43,192 bases of DNA from Gemmatimonadota bacterium (GTDB lineage: Bacteria; Gemmatimonadota; Gemmatimonadetes; Longimicrobiales; Gaopeijiaceae), in NCBI GenBank assembly GCA_029863525.1, contig JAOTVL010000010.1:1-43192 (forward strand), in the 5' to 3' direction. Every line of letters begins with the position of its first letter. Positions within the stretch are counted from its first letter, which is position 1. The translations under genes and the position numbers were made by a program. Below the pieces are notes generated by a model. It was not told the origin of the DNA, ran no database searches, and saw nothing but the letters and a program-made list of their open reading frames with translations. Shown piece after piece: positions 1-6,976 of this stretch.

Positions 1-216
1 AGCGACCGAGTAGACGCGTCCTCTCCCTGCGAAGACTTCGCCCTCCGGTCGTGCAGCGGCCCAATTCTGGAGGGTACCGTGCGACGTCAACACTTCGCGG
101 GCCCACGAAGCGGCAACGTCGAGTACGACTGCTCGGCTCGTCGGCCGACGCACCTCTTGATAGCCCTCCGGGGTTCGCTCGCGCGAGGCTCGGTCCGCCT
201 CCGACTGCTCGGACAT
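1..216 (-). CDS. Probable Kdo/lipopolysaccharide-core kinase, N-terminal part (runs off the window)
   Basis: Seventy-two codons are visible, starting with ATG at 216-214. The start overlaps the stop of the DUF6941 gene by one base (TGATG), so the two are probably translationally coupled. The visible residues include GYQEVRRPTSRAVVL, then GTLQNWAA near residue 48, then FAGRGRVYSVA at the cut edge. This resembles the start of 3-deoxy-D-manno-octulosonic acid kinases and WaaP-like LPS kinases, where a GRG-x-x-Y glycine loop opens the kinase fold. Those enzymes phosphorylate the sugar core of lipopolysaccharide at the inner membrane. The catalytic loop lies outside the window, so the family call rests on the N-terminus only. 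If right, it implies an LPS-bearing outer membrane. Confidence 0.6.
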   Translation of the reverse strand, partial: MSEQSEADRASRERTPEGYQEVRRPTSRAVVLDVAASWAREVLTSHGTLQNWAAARPEGEVFAGRGRVYSVA

Positions 217-629
217 CAGGCTGACGCCTGGCCCTCCGCGGCTTCCATGAGGTAGATGCCCGGGCCTTCGAGCGTCGTTCCCTTCACCTTCACACGGAAG
301 GTGTACTGGCCGGCGTGCGGGAAGATCACCTCCTCGATCGGCATGATGAGAGGGCTTCGGGCCGGAGGTTGATCCGGAGGAGACTGATGCACCTCGGTCT
401 CACCTTCGACGGTCAAAGACACGTTGCCCAGGTCGTCCTCGAGGTCGGCCTTGAAGAGGTAGCGACCGTGGTCCCCTCGGTCCCACTCGAGCACGAGGAC
501 GACGACGAGACGTTCCTGCTTGGCGGGAAATCCGGGCGCGGCGAGATCGTGGTAGACCCCGTGGACGTCGATGCGGCCCGTCGGAGTTTGTCTTGCGTCG
601 TCACAGACGGCGGAGAAACGGAGGTGCAT
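216..629 (-). CDS. DUF6941 family protein
   Basis: A 137-residue protein with no signal peptide or membrane segment. It opens with LRFSAVCDDARQ and continues with GRIDVHGVYHDLAAPGFPA, the pattern of the DUF6941 family (an N-terminal CDD/CDE motif followed by G-x-x-x-x-x-G-V-Y and PxFP). The rest alternates strand-like segments and ends in YTFRVKVKG and a GPGIYLMEA strand, which suggests a small beta-sandwich. The molecular function of the family is not known to me. It starts 28 bases after the hydantoinase B-like gene ends and overlaps the LPS-kinase-like start by one base, so the three probably form one transcript. The start is ATG at 629. Confidence 0.65.
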   Translation of the reverse strand: MHLRFSAVCDDARQTPTGRIDVHGVYHDLAAPGFPAKQERLVVVLVLEWDRGDHGRYLFKADLEDDLGNVSLTVEGETEVHQSPPDQPPARSPLIMPIEEVIFPHAGQYTFRVKVKGTTLEGPGIYLMEAAEGQASA

Positions 630-657
630 GCGGGTCAGTCTTGGAAGGAACGGAAGA

Positions 658-2262
658 TCATCGTGGGCGGGACGACGGGGTGCCCCATCCGCCTCCCCCC
701 GGGGATCGGATGCTGACGACGTCTCCTGCTTCGGCTCGAAACGTGACTTTTCCCGGAAGCGGTTCCTCTACCCCCGCCCTGATCAGGACGTTCTCGCCGA
801 CCGCGCCGTCCTCACCACCACGTGCGCCTGCCGGACCGCGCAGGCGTCGTTCGCAGAGCAGCGCTACACGCGCCGGGCCCAGCACCTGCAGGTCACGACG
901 GAGCCCGTCGCCACCGCGGTGGCGGCCGGCGCCTCCCGAACCGCGACGGATGCCGTAGCGTGTGATCCTGAACGGGTACGCGTGTTCGAGCGCCTCGATC
1001 GGCGTGTTCAGCGAGTTCGACATGTGGACGTGGACGCCGCTGAGGCCGTCACCCCGGGGACCGGCGCCCATGCCTCCGCCCACCGTCTCGTAATACGCGA
1101 ACGAAGCGCCCGTCCGCGGATCGATGCCGCCGACGGTGGTGTTGTTCATCGTGCCCTGCGAGAGTGCAGGCATCAGGTCGGGAAGTGCCGACGCGAATGC
1201 GCGAAAGAGCACGTCGGTAATGCGCTGGCTCGTTTCTACGTTGCCGGCTGCGACCGATGCGGGTAGGGACGCGTTCACGAGGCTCCGATCTGGTAGGACG
1301 AGCCGGACGGCCGACATCGAGCCTCCCCCAGCGGGAAGGGGTTCACCGAGCAGCGCCTCGACGACACACCGAACGACGTATCGCGTCGCGGACGAGGTGA
1401 TGGCGGCCACCGCGTTCACGCCTCCGACCACTTGGGGCGACGTTCCCTCGAAATCGATGGTCACGCCCGAGCCCGAGAAGTCGAGGGTGGCTTTGATTGG
1501 CAGGGGACCCGACCCGAAGCCGTCGTCCTCGATCACGTCCTCGCCGACGTGCCGACCGTCGGGGATCGCCGCGAGCCCTGCCGCGACGAGTCGGTCGGCG
1601 TACCGAATGAGAGCGGCCATCGCGGAAAGCGTGGCATCGGTGCCGCGCCGGTCGACGATCTCCAGGAGTCGGGTCGAGCCCGTGTGCAGGGCGGCGAGCT
1701 GTGCGTCGAGGTCTCCGGCACGTTCGACCGGCGTTCGGACGTTGGCCAGGACGGTCGTCCACAGGTCGTCGTTTCGAACGCCCTCCCGGAAGAGTCGAAC
1801 CGGGGGAATCCTAAGGCCCTCTTCGAAGATCTCGCTCGCGAGCGGCATCGAGCCGGGAGTCGAGCCGCCTACGTCGCTGTGATGCGCGCGGGACGCCACG
1901 TGTCCGAGGAGTCGGTCGGTGCGGTCGTAGACGGGAGAGATCAGCGTGATGTCGGGAAGGTGCGTCCCCCCCCGGAAGGGGTCGTTCAAGCAAACGACGT
2001 CGCCCGGAAGGAGCGTCCCCAGCTCCGAGAGAGCAGCCTCGACACTCATCGGCATGGCGCCCAGGTGAACCGGCATGTGATCCCCGAGCGAGACCGCCTC
2101 CGCGTCGGGGTTGAAGAGGGCGCACGAGTAGTCTCGGCGTTCCTTGATGTTGGGTGAGAACGAGGCCCGCTTCAGTGCCGCCCCCATCTCCTCGGCGAGG
2201 GCGGTGAAGAGATGTCGGAACACCTCGAGCTCGACCGCGTCCGGACCGTCGTTCTGTAACAA
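658..2262 (-). CDS. Hydantoinase B / oxoprolinase family protein (HyuB-like)
   Basis: A 534-residue protein, about the usual length for the HyuB family. The family comprises B subunits of ATP-dependent N-methylhydantoinases and acetone/acetophenone carboxylases and the C-terminal half of 5-oxoprolinase. Visible family motifs are HMPVHLGAMP, LNDPFRGGTHLPDITLISPV (residues about 92-111), the HHSDVGG segment, NVETSQRITDVL and the C-terminal SPGGGGWG. The start is TTG at 2262-2260. HyuB proteins normally work with a HyuA ATPase subunit, but none is adjacent: upstream lies a divergent unrelated gene and downstream DUF6941. The partner may lie elsewhere, or this is a stand-alone form. The substrate cannot be told from sequence. 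Confidence 0.88.
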   Translation of the reverse strand: MLQNDGPDAVELEVFRHLFTALAEEMGAALKRASFSPNIKERRDYSCALFNPDAEAVSLGDHMPVHLGAMPMSVEAALSELGTLLPGDVVCLNDPFRGGTHLPDITLISPVYDRTDRLLGHVASRAHHSDVGGSTPGSMPLASEIFEEGLRIPPVRLFREGVRNDDLWTTVLANVRTPVERAGDLDAQLAALHTGSTRLLEIVDRRGTDATLSAMAALIRYADRLVAAGLAAIPDGRHVGEDVIEDDGFGSGPLPIKATLDFSGSGVTIDFEGTSPQVVGGVNAVAAITSSATRYVVRCVVEALLGEPLPAGGGSMSAVRLVLPDRSLVNASLPASVAAGNVETSQRITDVLFRAFASALPDLMPALSQGTMNNTTVGGIDPRTGASFAYYETVGGGMGAGPRGDGLSGVHVHMSNSLNTPIEALEHAYPFRITRYGIRRGSGGAGRHRGGDGLRRDLQVLGPARVALLCERRLRGPAGARGGEDGAVGENVLIRAGVEEPLPGKVTFRAEAGDVVSIRSPGGGGWGTPSSRPR

Positions 2263-2295
2263 GAACGCTCCAGTTTATCTGTCTTCGTTTGAAGG

Positions 2296-2318
2296 TTAGC
2301 TTATGTCGCTGAAGCTAA
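2296..2318. promoter_or_regulatory. Inverted repeat in a divergent intergenic region
   Basis: TTAGCTT (2296-2302) and AAGCTAA (2312-2318) are perfect inverted arms around a 9-base spacer, in the 116-base gap between hyuB (minus) and the small gene at 2379 (plus). The position would suit an operator for either gene. No -10/-35 pair is clear, so this is only a candidate site. Confidence 0.3.
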
Positions 2319-2378
2319 GAGCAGGATCCAGCGTGCTGAAGGCGCGCTTTCTAGTGACTAACATGATTGGAGGGTGAC

Positions 2379-2648
2379 TTGTCGCACGAAAAACTCTTGG
2401 ATCGGGCGCGGGACGAGCTATTCAGTCACGTCCACCGCTGTGGTGTACTTCAGGCGGAGGAAGATGACCAGCGCCATTGGATGGACGAGACAATCGACTA
2501 CATCGGGGAGCGGTATCCCGATTTGTCGGATGCGGATCTGAAGAACCTGCACGAGATCGGTATCCGATTCTGCAAGCCGGCCATCGCGCACGGCGCGACC
2601 ACCGCGAAGTCGGGGGAAGAGGTAGTGGAGGACGTCGCGGTCAGCTGA
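2379..2648 (+). CDS. Small conserved-looking protein of unknown function
   Basis: An 89-residue protein rich in charged residues, with no signal peptide, membrane segment or motif I recognise. It starts SHEKLLDRARDELFSHVHRC and contains a predicted helical middle (DETIDYIGERYPDLSDADL). I chose TTG at 2379 because GGAGG at 2369-2373 sits five bases upstream. An in-frame TTG at 2367 would lie partly inside that ribosome binding site. A strong hairpin terminator follows 20 bases after the stop, which supports a short independent transcript. Codon third positions are strongly GC-biased as in neighbouring genes. No function can be assigned. Confidence 0.6.
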   Translation: MSHEKLLDRARDELFSHVHRCGVLQAEEDDQRHWMDETIDYIGERYPDLSDADLKNLHEIGIRFCKPAIAHGATTAKSGEEVVEDVAVS

Positions 2649-2667
2649 CCGCCTTCGCAGCGGGCGA

Positions 2668-2704
2668 AAAAGGGGGTCGGCGCCATGGGCGCTGACCCCC
2701 TTTT
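2668..2704 (+). terminator. Strong intrinsic terminator hairpin
   Basis: The arms AAAAGGGGGTCGGCGC (2668-2683) and GCGCTGACCCCCTTTT (2689-2704) pair over 16 positions with a single G-T wobble around a five-base loop. The A run on one side and T run on the other let it act on either strand. It ends the transcript of the 2379-2648 gene. Confidence 0.8.
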
Positions 2705-2780
2705 CGTGCCTCGTGAGTGGGTGGCGTCGCCTCGCGCGACGGAGAGCGGGAGACGGGTAGCGCGAATCGGCCACCTCTTC

Positions 2781-2786
2781 TATACT
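2781..2786 (+). promoter_or_regulatory. Possible -10 element (TATACT)
   Basis: TATACT lies about 93 bases upstream of the TTG start at 2879 and after the terminator, where a promoter for the next genes is expected. The matching -35 region (around 2758-2763) is poor. The rest of 2705-2878 shows only a T7/A6 stretch at about 2796-2816 and no gene. Confidence 0.3.
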
Positions 2787-2878
2787 TCCGCCCACTTTTT
2801 TTCCAAAAAATCCGGTTTGGGGCTACGCACCGCCGCGAGATCGACCGAACGTGGTTCGTCGAACAGGGGGGCAGGGAC

Positions 2879-3217
2879 TTGGGTGACGCATTGCAGCTGG
2901 ACAATCCGAAGCAGCAGCTGCAGCAGTACTACGCTGGCCAGCAGGTCGAGTCGCCGAACGGCGGCTTCCTCATGCTTCTCGGGGTACGCGGCAATGGCGA
3001 TGGCTCGGCGACCGCGATCTTCGAGTGCAACGTCTCGTCGCTTTGGTACCAGATCATCATCCCGAAGGCGACCCGGACGGAGCGAAAGAAAGTACGCGAG
3101 GTACTCGACGTCGGGGGAGATCCGCATTGCCCCCGGCATGGCCGCTCCCGCAAGCTCACCCGCGCCGGGAAGGATTTGGTGTGCCCGGACTGCGGGGTCG
3201 CCTACGCCAAGGCGTAG
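2879..3217 (+). CDS. Small zinc-finger-like protein, unknown function
   Basis: A 112-residue protein. The first part (LQLDNPKQQLQQYYAGQQV, then GGFLMLLGVRGNGDGSATAIFEC) looks like a small alpha/beta domain. The C-terminus carries CPRHGRSRKLTRAG followed by LVCPDCGVAY, a C-x2-H ... C-x2-C arrangement that fits a single zinc ribbon or treble clef. The TTG start at 2879 is preferred because AGGGGGG (about 2865-2871) lies at good distance. The reading frame stays open upstream to 2717, but that part has no ribosome binding site and would overlap the putative promoter. The next gene starts 79 bases later. I do not recognise the family. Confidence 0.55.
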   Translation: MGDALQLDNPKQQLQQYYAGQQVESPNGGFLMLLGVRGNGDGSATAIFECNVSSLWYQIIIPKATRTERKKVREVLDVGGDPHCPRHGRSRKLTRAGKDLVCPDCGVAYAKA

Positions 3218-3296
3218 AGAAGTGTCTGGTACCGCAGGTAGTGGTGCATTAGCTTGTGGACATCGACCCACAGTGTCCGGCCGGGGGCCTCACTAA

Positions 3297-4403
3297 ATGC
3301 CCGAAGGGTTCCTCAGTTCAGAGGAATACGACGAGCAGGCGCACAAGCTCTACAACGACGGCGACTACGATGGGGCCCTCGAGATGCTCAAAGAGGGGCT
3401 CTCTCTTTATCCCAACGCCGTAGAACTCTACGTCGGACTCGGATACGCCCGGTTGGCACGCGAGGAGTATGCCTGGGCGCGTCATGCTTTCGAGCGCGCG
3501 GTGGTCCTCGATCCCGGTCATGAAGACGCACTCGTGGGCCTTGGGGAGACGCTTCTCCGCTTCGGCGAGCGTGACGAGGCCCTGAGGCGGTTCAACGAAG
3601 TGGCCGAGATGGGGTTCGACGATGATATCGAACTCATGCTCACGATGGGTCGGGCGCTCTATCGGGCAGCGATGTACGGGGAGTGTCGAGACATCTTCGC
3701 GAAGGCCGCGGCGGGCCGACCAGACAGCGCCGAGGCGGCCGCGTCGCTCGGTTACGCCTTGCACCGCCTGGGGGACGACGTGGGGGCCGGGCGCCAGATT
3801 CGGCGCGCGCTCCGGCTAGACGCCGACCTGTACGAGGCGCGGGTCTACCTGGGTCATCTTCTCTACGACCGTGGAGATTGGGAGGGCGCGCTCCGGGAGC
3901 TGGAGAGGGTACCGCCTCAAGAGCACTGGGATCCGCTGGCGGTGTGGCGGCTCATGGAGTTGAAGCGAACGCTCTGGCACATGGATTCCGGGGATGCCCG
4001 GCTCTCCCCATGGGAGACGCGGCTACGGGACCTCGAGGATCTCGACGACCCCATCGACAGACTCCTCGCCGACGTCGAGGCGAGAATGGGCGCGGCGGAT
4101 CCCGCCACGTACTTCGACCCGAGTCAGCTGGAGCTCTTCGAGCGAGCCCGCGAAGGGGAGGACGGGATCGATCGCGTGATCCGCACGGCCGACGGACACT
4201 TGCTTCGCGGCGACTGGCACGAGATCGTGCGGCAGATGCGCGATCAGGCGGGCTTCATGCACGAGAGCGTCTCCGAGTACATGCGGCGCATGGCGGAGCG
4301 CTGGCACGAGCAGGCGGGCGTCGAGATCCCGTTCACCGATCCGGAGACGTTCCTTCGGTCCGCCGTGGATCAGGGACTGATCCGCCTGGAATTGGAGGAA
4401 TAG
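3297..4403 (+). CDS. Tetratricopeptide repeat (TPR) protein
   Basis: A 368-residue protein with no signal peptide. TPR units run from about residue 8 to 210: KLYNDGDYDGALEMLKEGL, then GYARLAREEYAWARHAFERA, GETLLRFGERDEALRRFNE, GRALYRAAMYGECRDIFAKA, GYALHRLGDDVGAGRQIRRA and GHLLYDRGDWEGALRELERV. Each has the W/L-G-Y-A-P spacing of the repeat, so the N-terminal half is a helical protein-binding scaffold. The last 150 residues are acidic, without an identified fold. The gene lies six bases upstream of a zinc-ribbon protein gene (4409-5299), so the two are probably made together and may interact. The ATG start has only a weak GGGGG upstream. The partner protein is unknown. Confidence 0.85.
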   Translation: MPEGFLSSEEYDEQAHKLYNDGDYDGALEMLKEGLSLYPNAVELYVGLGYARLAREEYAWARHAFERAVVLDPGHEDALVGLGETLLRFGERDEALRRFNEVAEMGFDDDIELMLTMGRALYRAAMYGECRDIFAKAAAGRPDSAEAAASLGYALHRLGDDVGAGRQIRRALRLDADLYEARVYLGHLLYDRGDWEGALRELERVPPQEHWDPLAVWRLMELKRTLWHMDSGDARLSPWETRLRDLEDLDDPIDRLLADVEARMGAADPATYFDPSQLELFERAREGEDGIDRVIRTADGHLLRGDWHEIVRQMRDQAGFMHESVSEYMRRMAERWHEQAGVEIPFTDPETFLRSAVDQGLIRLELEE

Positions 4404-4408
4404 GATCG

Positions 4409-5299
4409 ATGTCCGACCAGACACTCGAGCGCTTTCACCGAGCACTCATCGAGGAGATTCAGACCCAGCGGCCGGAATACTTGACCCAGCCGTTCACCGT
4501 AGCCGAGATCTACCAGAACCTCGTGCCTTACGGTTCTCATCGCGACCGCATCGGGGTGGAGATGAACGGCGACTACGAAGACGCCCTCATCCGGTTGCTC
4601 GCGGGGGAGGGTGGCTACCTCATTCTCGACTCGGAACCGGCGCTGCGGGGCCTGCAGGCCGAGCTCGACGGCCCGAATCCGAACACGGGCGTCTACCGCG
4701 AATTCGCGGCTGTCGATGTCCGTCTCAACCAGGCCTACCTGGATCTCTCTGCGGAGGCTCTCGATCAACTCCCTGACCTCGTCGAAGAGCTCGAAGCGGA
4801 GGACCCGCTGACCATCACGGACCTCGCGCCGGCCGAGGGTCAGGCCACAGCCTCGGACCTTGGCGTCGAGCCCGCGAATGCGGACATCTTCTCCGATGCC
4901 CCGGGGCCGGCGGACCTCCTCGCCGCCGCCAACGGAGCCAGCGACATGGCCAATGAGCCCGTCGAATTCGTCGAAGTGGGGCAGGATCCGGGCGACGAGG
5001 CCGCGCCCACCGACGATGAATCGGCGAGCGCGGAGGAATCCGACCCTACGCTGCGCGGCTCGGCCCGCCCTCCACTCGAGCCGGAGTACGTCGAGGCGCA
5101 GGCCGAGGTGCCCGACGAGGCCGGTCCCGGCGAAGGGGCGTGCGTGTGGTGTAGGGCAGACCTTCCGGATCGCGACAACCTCAACTTCTGTCCCTACTGC
5201 GGGACGGACGTGACGCTGATCCCGTGTCCTGCGTGCGGCGAGGAGGTCGAAGCCGGTTGGCGCTTCTGCATTGCGTGCGGAACCGAGGTCCGTGACTGA
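4409..5299 (+). CDS. Acidic protein with C-terminal double zinc ribbon
   Basis: A 296-residue protein. Residues 1-125 form a mostly helical domain (ERFHRALIEEIQTQRPEYL, later GDYEDALIRLLAGEGGYLIL). Residues about 130-245 are low-complexity and very acidic (rich in E, D, A and P), probably disordered. The C-terminal 55 residues hold two CxxC pairs per ribbon: CVWC ... CPYC and CPAC ... CIAC, the double zinc ribbon (DZANK-like) found in adaptor proteins. The start is ATG at 4409, six bases after the TPR gene. Its end overlaps the next start by 8 bases. Together with the TPR protein it looks like a scaffold or adaptor pair. No enzymatic motif is visible. Confidence 0.8.
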   Translation: MSDQTLERFHRALIEEIQTQRPEYLTQPFTVAEIYQNLVPYGSHRDRIGVEMNGDYEDALIRLLAGEGGYLILDSEPALRGLQAELDGPNPNTGVYREFAAVDVRLNQAYLDLSAEALDQLPDLVEELEAEDPLTITDLAPAEGQATASDLGVEPANADIFSDAPGPADLLAAANGASDMANEPVEFVEVGQDPGDEAAPTDDESASAEESDPTLRGSARPPLEPEYVEAQAEVPDEAGPGEGACVWCRADLPDRDNLNFCPYCGTDVTLIPCPACGEEVEAGWRFCIACGTEVRD

Positions 5300-5780
5300 C
5301 GTCTCTCCCGTCGCTCACGCCGGGCCGCGTGGGGCGGCGGTCCGGATCGCGGTCATCATGTGCTCCGCGCTCGGCATCGTTGGATGCGAGCAGCCCGATT
5401 CGGAGCTGATCCCGGACGAAGTCCTACAAGTACAACTCGGCCTGACGGTCGAGGACCGGGTGCATACCGTACGGGTGGAGGCCGGGACCGAGGAACGCCC
5501 GATTCCACGCACGGTCACTGTACGACCCGGCGATTGGGTGCAGTTCGTCTCGGCGGACCACTTCGTTCACGAGGTCGGATTCTACCTCGACAGTCTCGGC
5601 GGAGCTGCTCGTGCCTTCCTGGTCCGGACCGGACAGGACGCCTCTCCTCCCTTGGTCGAGGAGGATGCGAGGTTCGTCGTTTCGTTCGCGGGGGCACCGG
5701 TCGGTCGATACCCCTACGGGCTGTCCGGCAACCGCGGTCCGGGATGGGGGGAGATCGTCGTCGAGGACCCGCCTCGATGA
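5292..5780 (+). CDS. Cupredoxin-like lipoprotein lacking the copper ligands
   Basis: A 162-residue predicted lipoprotein. An N-terminal segment with Arg at about residue 19 is followed by the hydrophobic stretch IAVIMCSALGIVG and a Cys in lipobox context (IVGC). The body has the plastocyanin-like pattern VTVRPGDWVQFVSADHFVHEV and ends with YPYGLSGNRGPGWGEIVVED. In copper-binding relatives the last segment carries Cys, His and Met ligands; here those positions read L/G, N and W. The fold may be kept without type 1 copper. The start is GTG at 5292, overlapping the previous stop by 8 bases; an in-frame TTG at 5271 is less likely. The 101 bases after the stop contain a small hairpin (5786-5804) without a T run. 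Confidence 0.7.
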   Translation: MTDVSPVAHAGPRGAAVRIAVIMCSALGIVGCEQPDSELIPDEVLQVQLGLTVEDRVHTVRVEAGTEERPIPRTVTVRPGDWVQFVSADHFVHEVGFYLDSLGGAARAFLVRTGQDASPPLVEEDARFVVSFAGAPVGRYPYGLSGNRGPGWGEIVVEDPPR

Positions 5781-5881
5781 CCCTCGATGGGAGTCGCTCC
5801 CGTCTGGCGTGACCCTCGTGATTTGTCTAACCTCCGCTGCACGCTCCCCAGGCGTGCGCACGTTCCCCTCACACCCGCCGC

Positions 5882-6949
5882 ATGGCTCGGATTGCGCTCA
5901 TACCGGGAGACGGAATAGGACTCGAGGTCGTGCGGGAGGCACGCCGGGTCCTCGAAGTCGTGGCGACCGCCGAGTCGCTCGACCTGACACTCGACGACTG
6001 GGACCTGGGCGCGGAGCGGTTCCTGCGTGAAGGCGTCTCGATCACGGACGCCGAGTTTCAGGCTCTCTCGGACGACTACGACGCGATCCTCTTGGGCGCG
6101 CTCGGTGATCCACGAGTGCCGACCAACCAGCACGCGAAGGACATCCTTCTCGGGATGCGGTTCAAGCTCGATCTCTATGTGAACTACCGACCGTGCGCGC
6201 TGCTGTCACCCGATCTCTCGCCCCTCGGGTCACCCCCGGCCGAGTTGCGCCTCGACATCTTTCGGGAGAACACCGAGGGAGCCTACACGGGCATGGGTGG
6301 AAGCTTCAAGACCGGCACGCCCGACGAGGTCTCGCTCGAGGAGAACATCGCCACGCGCAAAGGAGTGGAGCGGATCATCCGGGCCGCCTTCGCGTTCGCC
6401 GAGTCCCGCGGTCGCTCGCGGGTGACCCTCGTTGACAAAGCGAACGTGCAACGGTTCGTCGGCGGGTTGTGGAGGAGGGTCTTCGAAGAGGTCGGCTCCG
6501 AGTACCCCGATATCGACCGGGACGGGATGTACGTTGACGCCATGGCCATGGACCTCGTTCGGCGCCCCGGCCGCTACGAGGTCATCGTCGCATCCAACCT
6601 GTTCGGCGACATCATCAGCGATCTGGCCGCCGAGGTCACGGGTGGTCTCGGCTTGGCACCGTCCGCGAACATCCACCCGGGCCGGCACGCGCTCTTCGAG
6701 CCGGTGCACGGTTCGGCCCCCGACATCGCGGGCACCGAACGGGCGAACCCTTTGGGCGCGATTCGTTGCGTGGGGCTGCTTCTCGACCACCTGGGACACG
6801 CCGAGGCCGGGGAACGGGTGGAACGCTCCGCGGTCGCCTCTTTTCGGGCGGGCTGCACGACCCCCGACCTCGGCGGGGAAGCCTCGACGGGAGATGTGGG
6901 CTCGTGGATCGTAAAGCACCTCGAGACTTCCTACGCCCACGGAGATTGA
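5882..6949 (+). CDS. leuB: 3-isopropylmalate dehydrogenase (isocitrate/isopropylmalate dehydrogenase family)
   Basis: A 355-residue NAD-dependent beta-decarboxylating dehydrogenase. It opens with IALIPGDGIGLEV. It has GALGDP at 72-77 and GMRFKLDLYVNYRP at 91-104, whose arginines bind the substrate carboxylates. RENTEGAYTGMGG is at 128-140, the catalytic Lys in VDKAN at 186, the metal-binding DII-x-DLAA at 243-250, and LFEPVHGSAPDIAG at 271-284. The TEG-Y-TGxGG form with short loops resembles actinobacterial LeuB rather than isocitrate dehydrogenase. The reaction in leucine biosynthesis converts 3-isopropylmalate to 2-oxoisocaproate plus CO2. No other leu gene is near, so a role on tartrate, homoisocitrate or another malate cannot be excluded. 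Confidence 0.85.
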   Translation: MARIALIPGDGIGLEVVREARRVLEVVATAESLDLTLDDWDLGAERFLREGVSITDAEFQALSDDYDAILLGALGDPRVPTNQHAKDILLGMRFKLDLYVNYRPCALLSPDLSPLGSPPAELRLDIFRENTEGAYTGMGGSFKTGTPDEVSLEENIATRKGVERIIRAAFAFAESRGRSRVTLVDKANVQRFVGGLWRRVFEEVGSEYPDIDRDGMYVDAMAMDLVRRPGRYEVIVASNLFGDIISDLAAEVTGGLGLAPSANIHPGRHALFEPVHGSAPDIAGTERANPLGAIRCVGLLLDHLGHAEAGERVERSAVASFRAGCTTPDLGGEASTGDVGSWIVKHLETSYAHGD

Positions 6950-6976
6950 ATCCATTGAACCCACGGTCAGCGCCGC

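Noticed and set aside
5786-5804. Hairpin after the cupredoxin-like gene
   Set aside because: Eight-base stem with a wobble, but no T run on either side; too weak to call a terminator.
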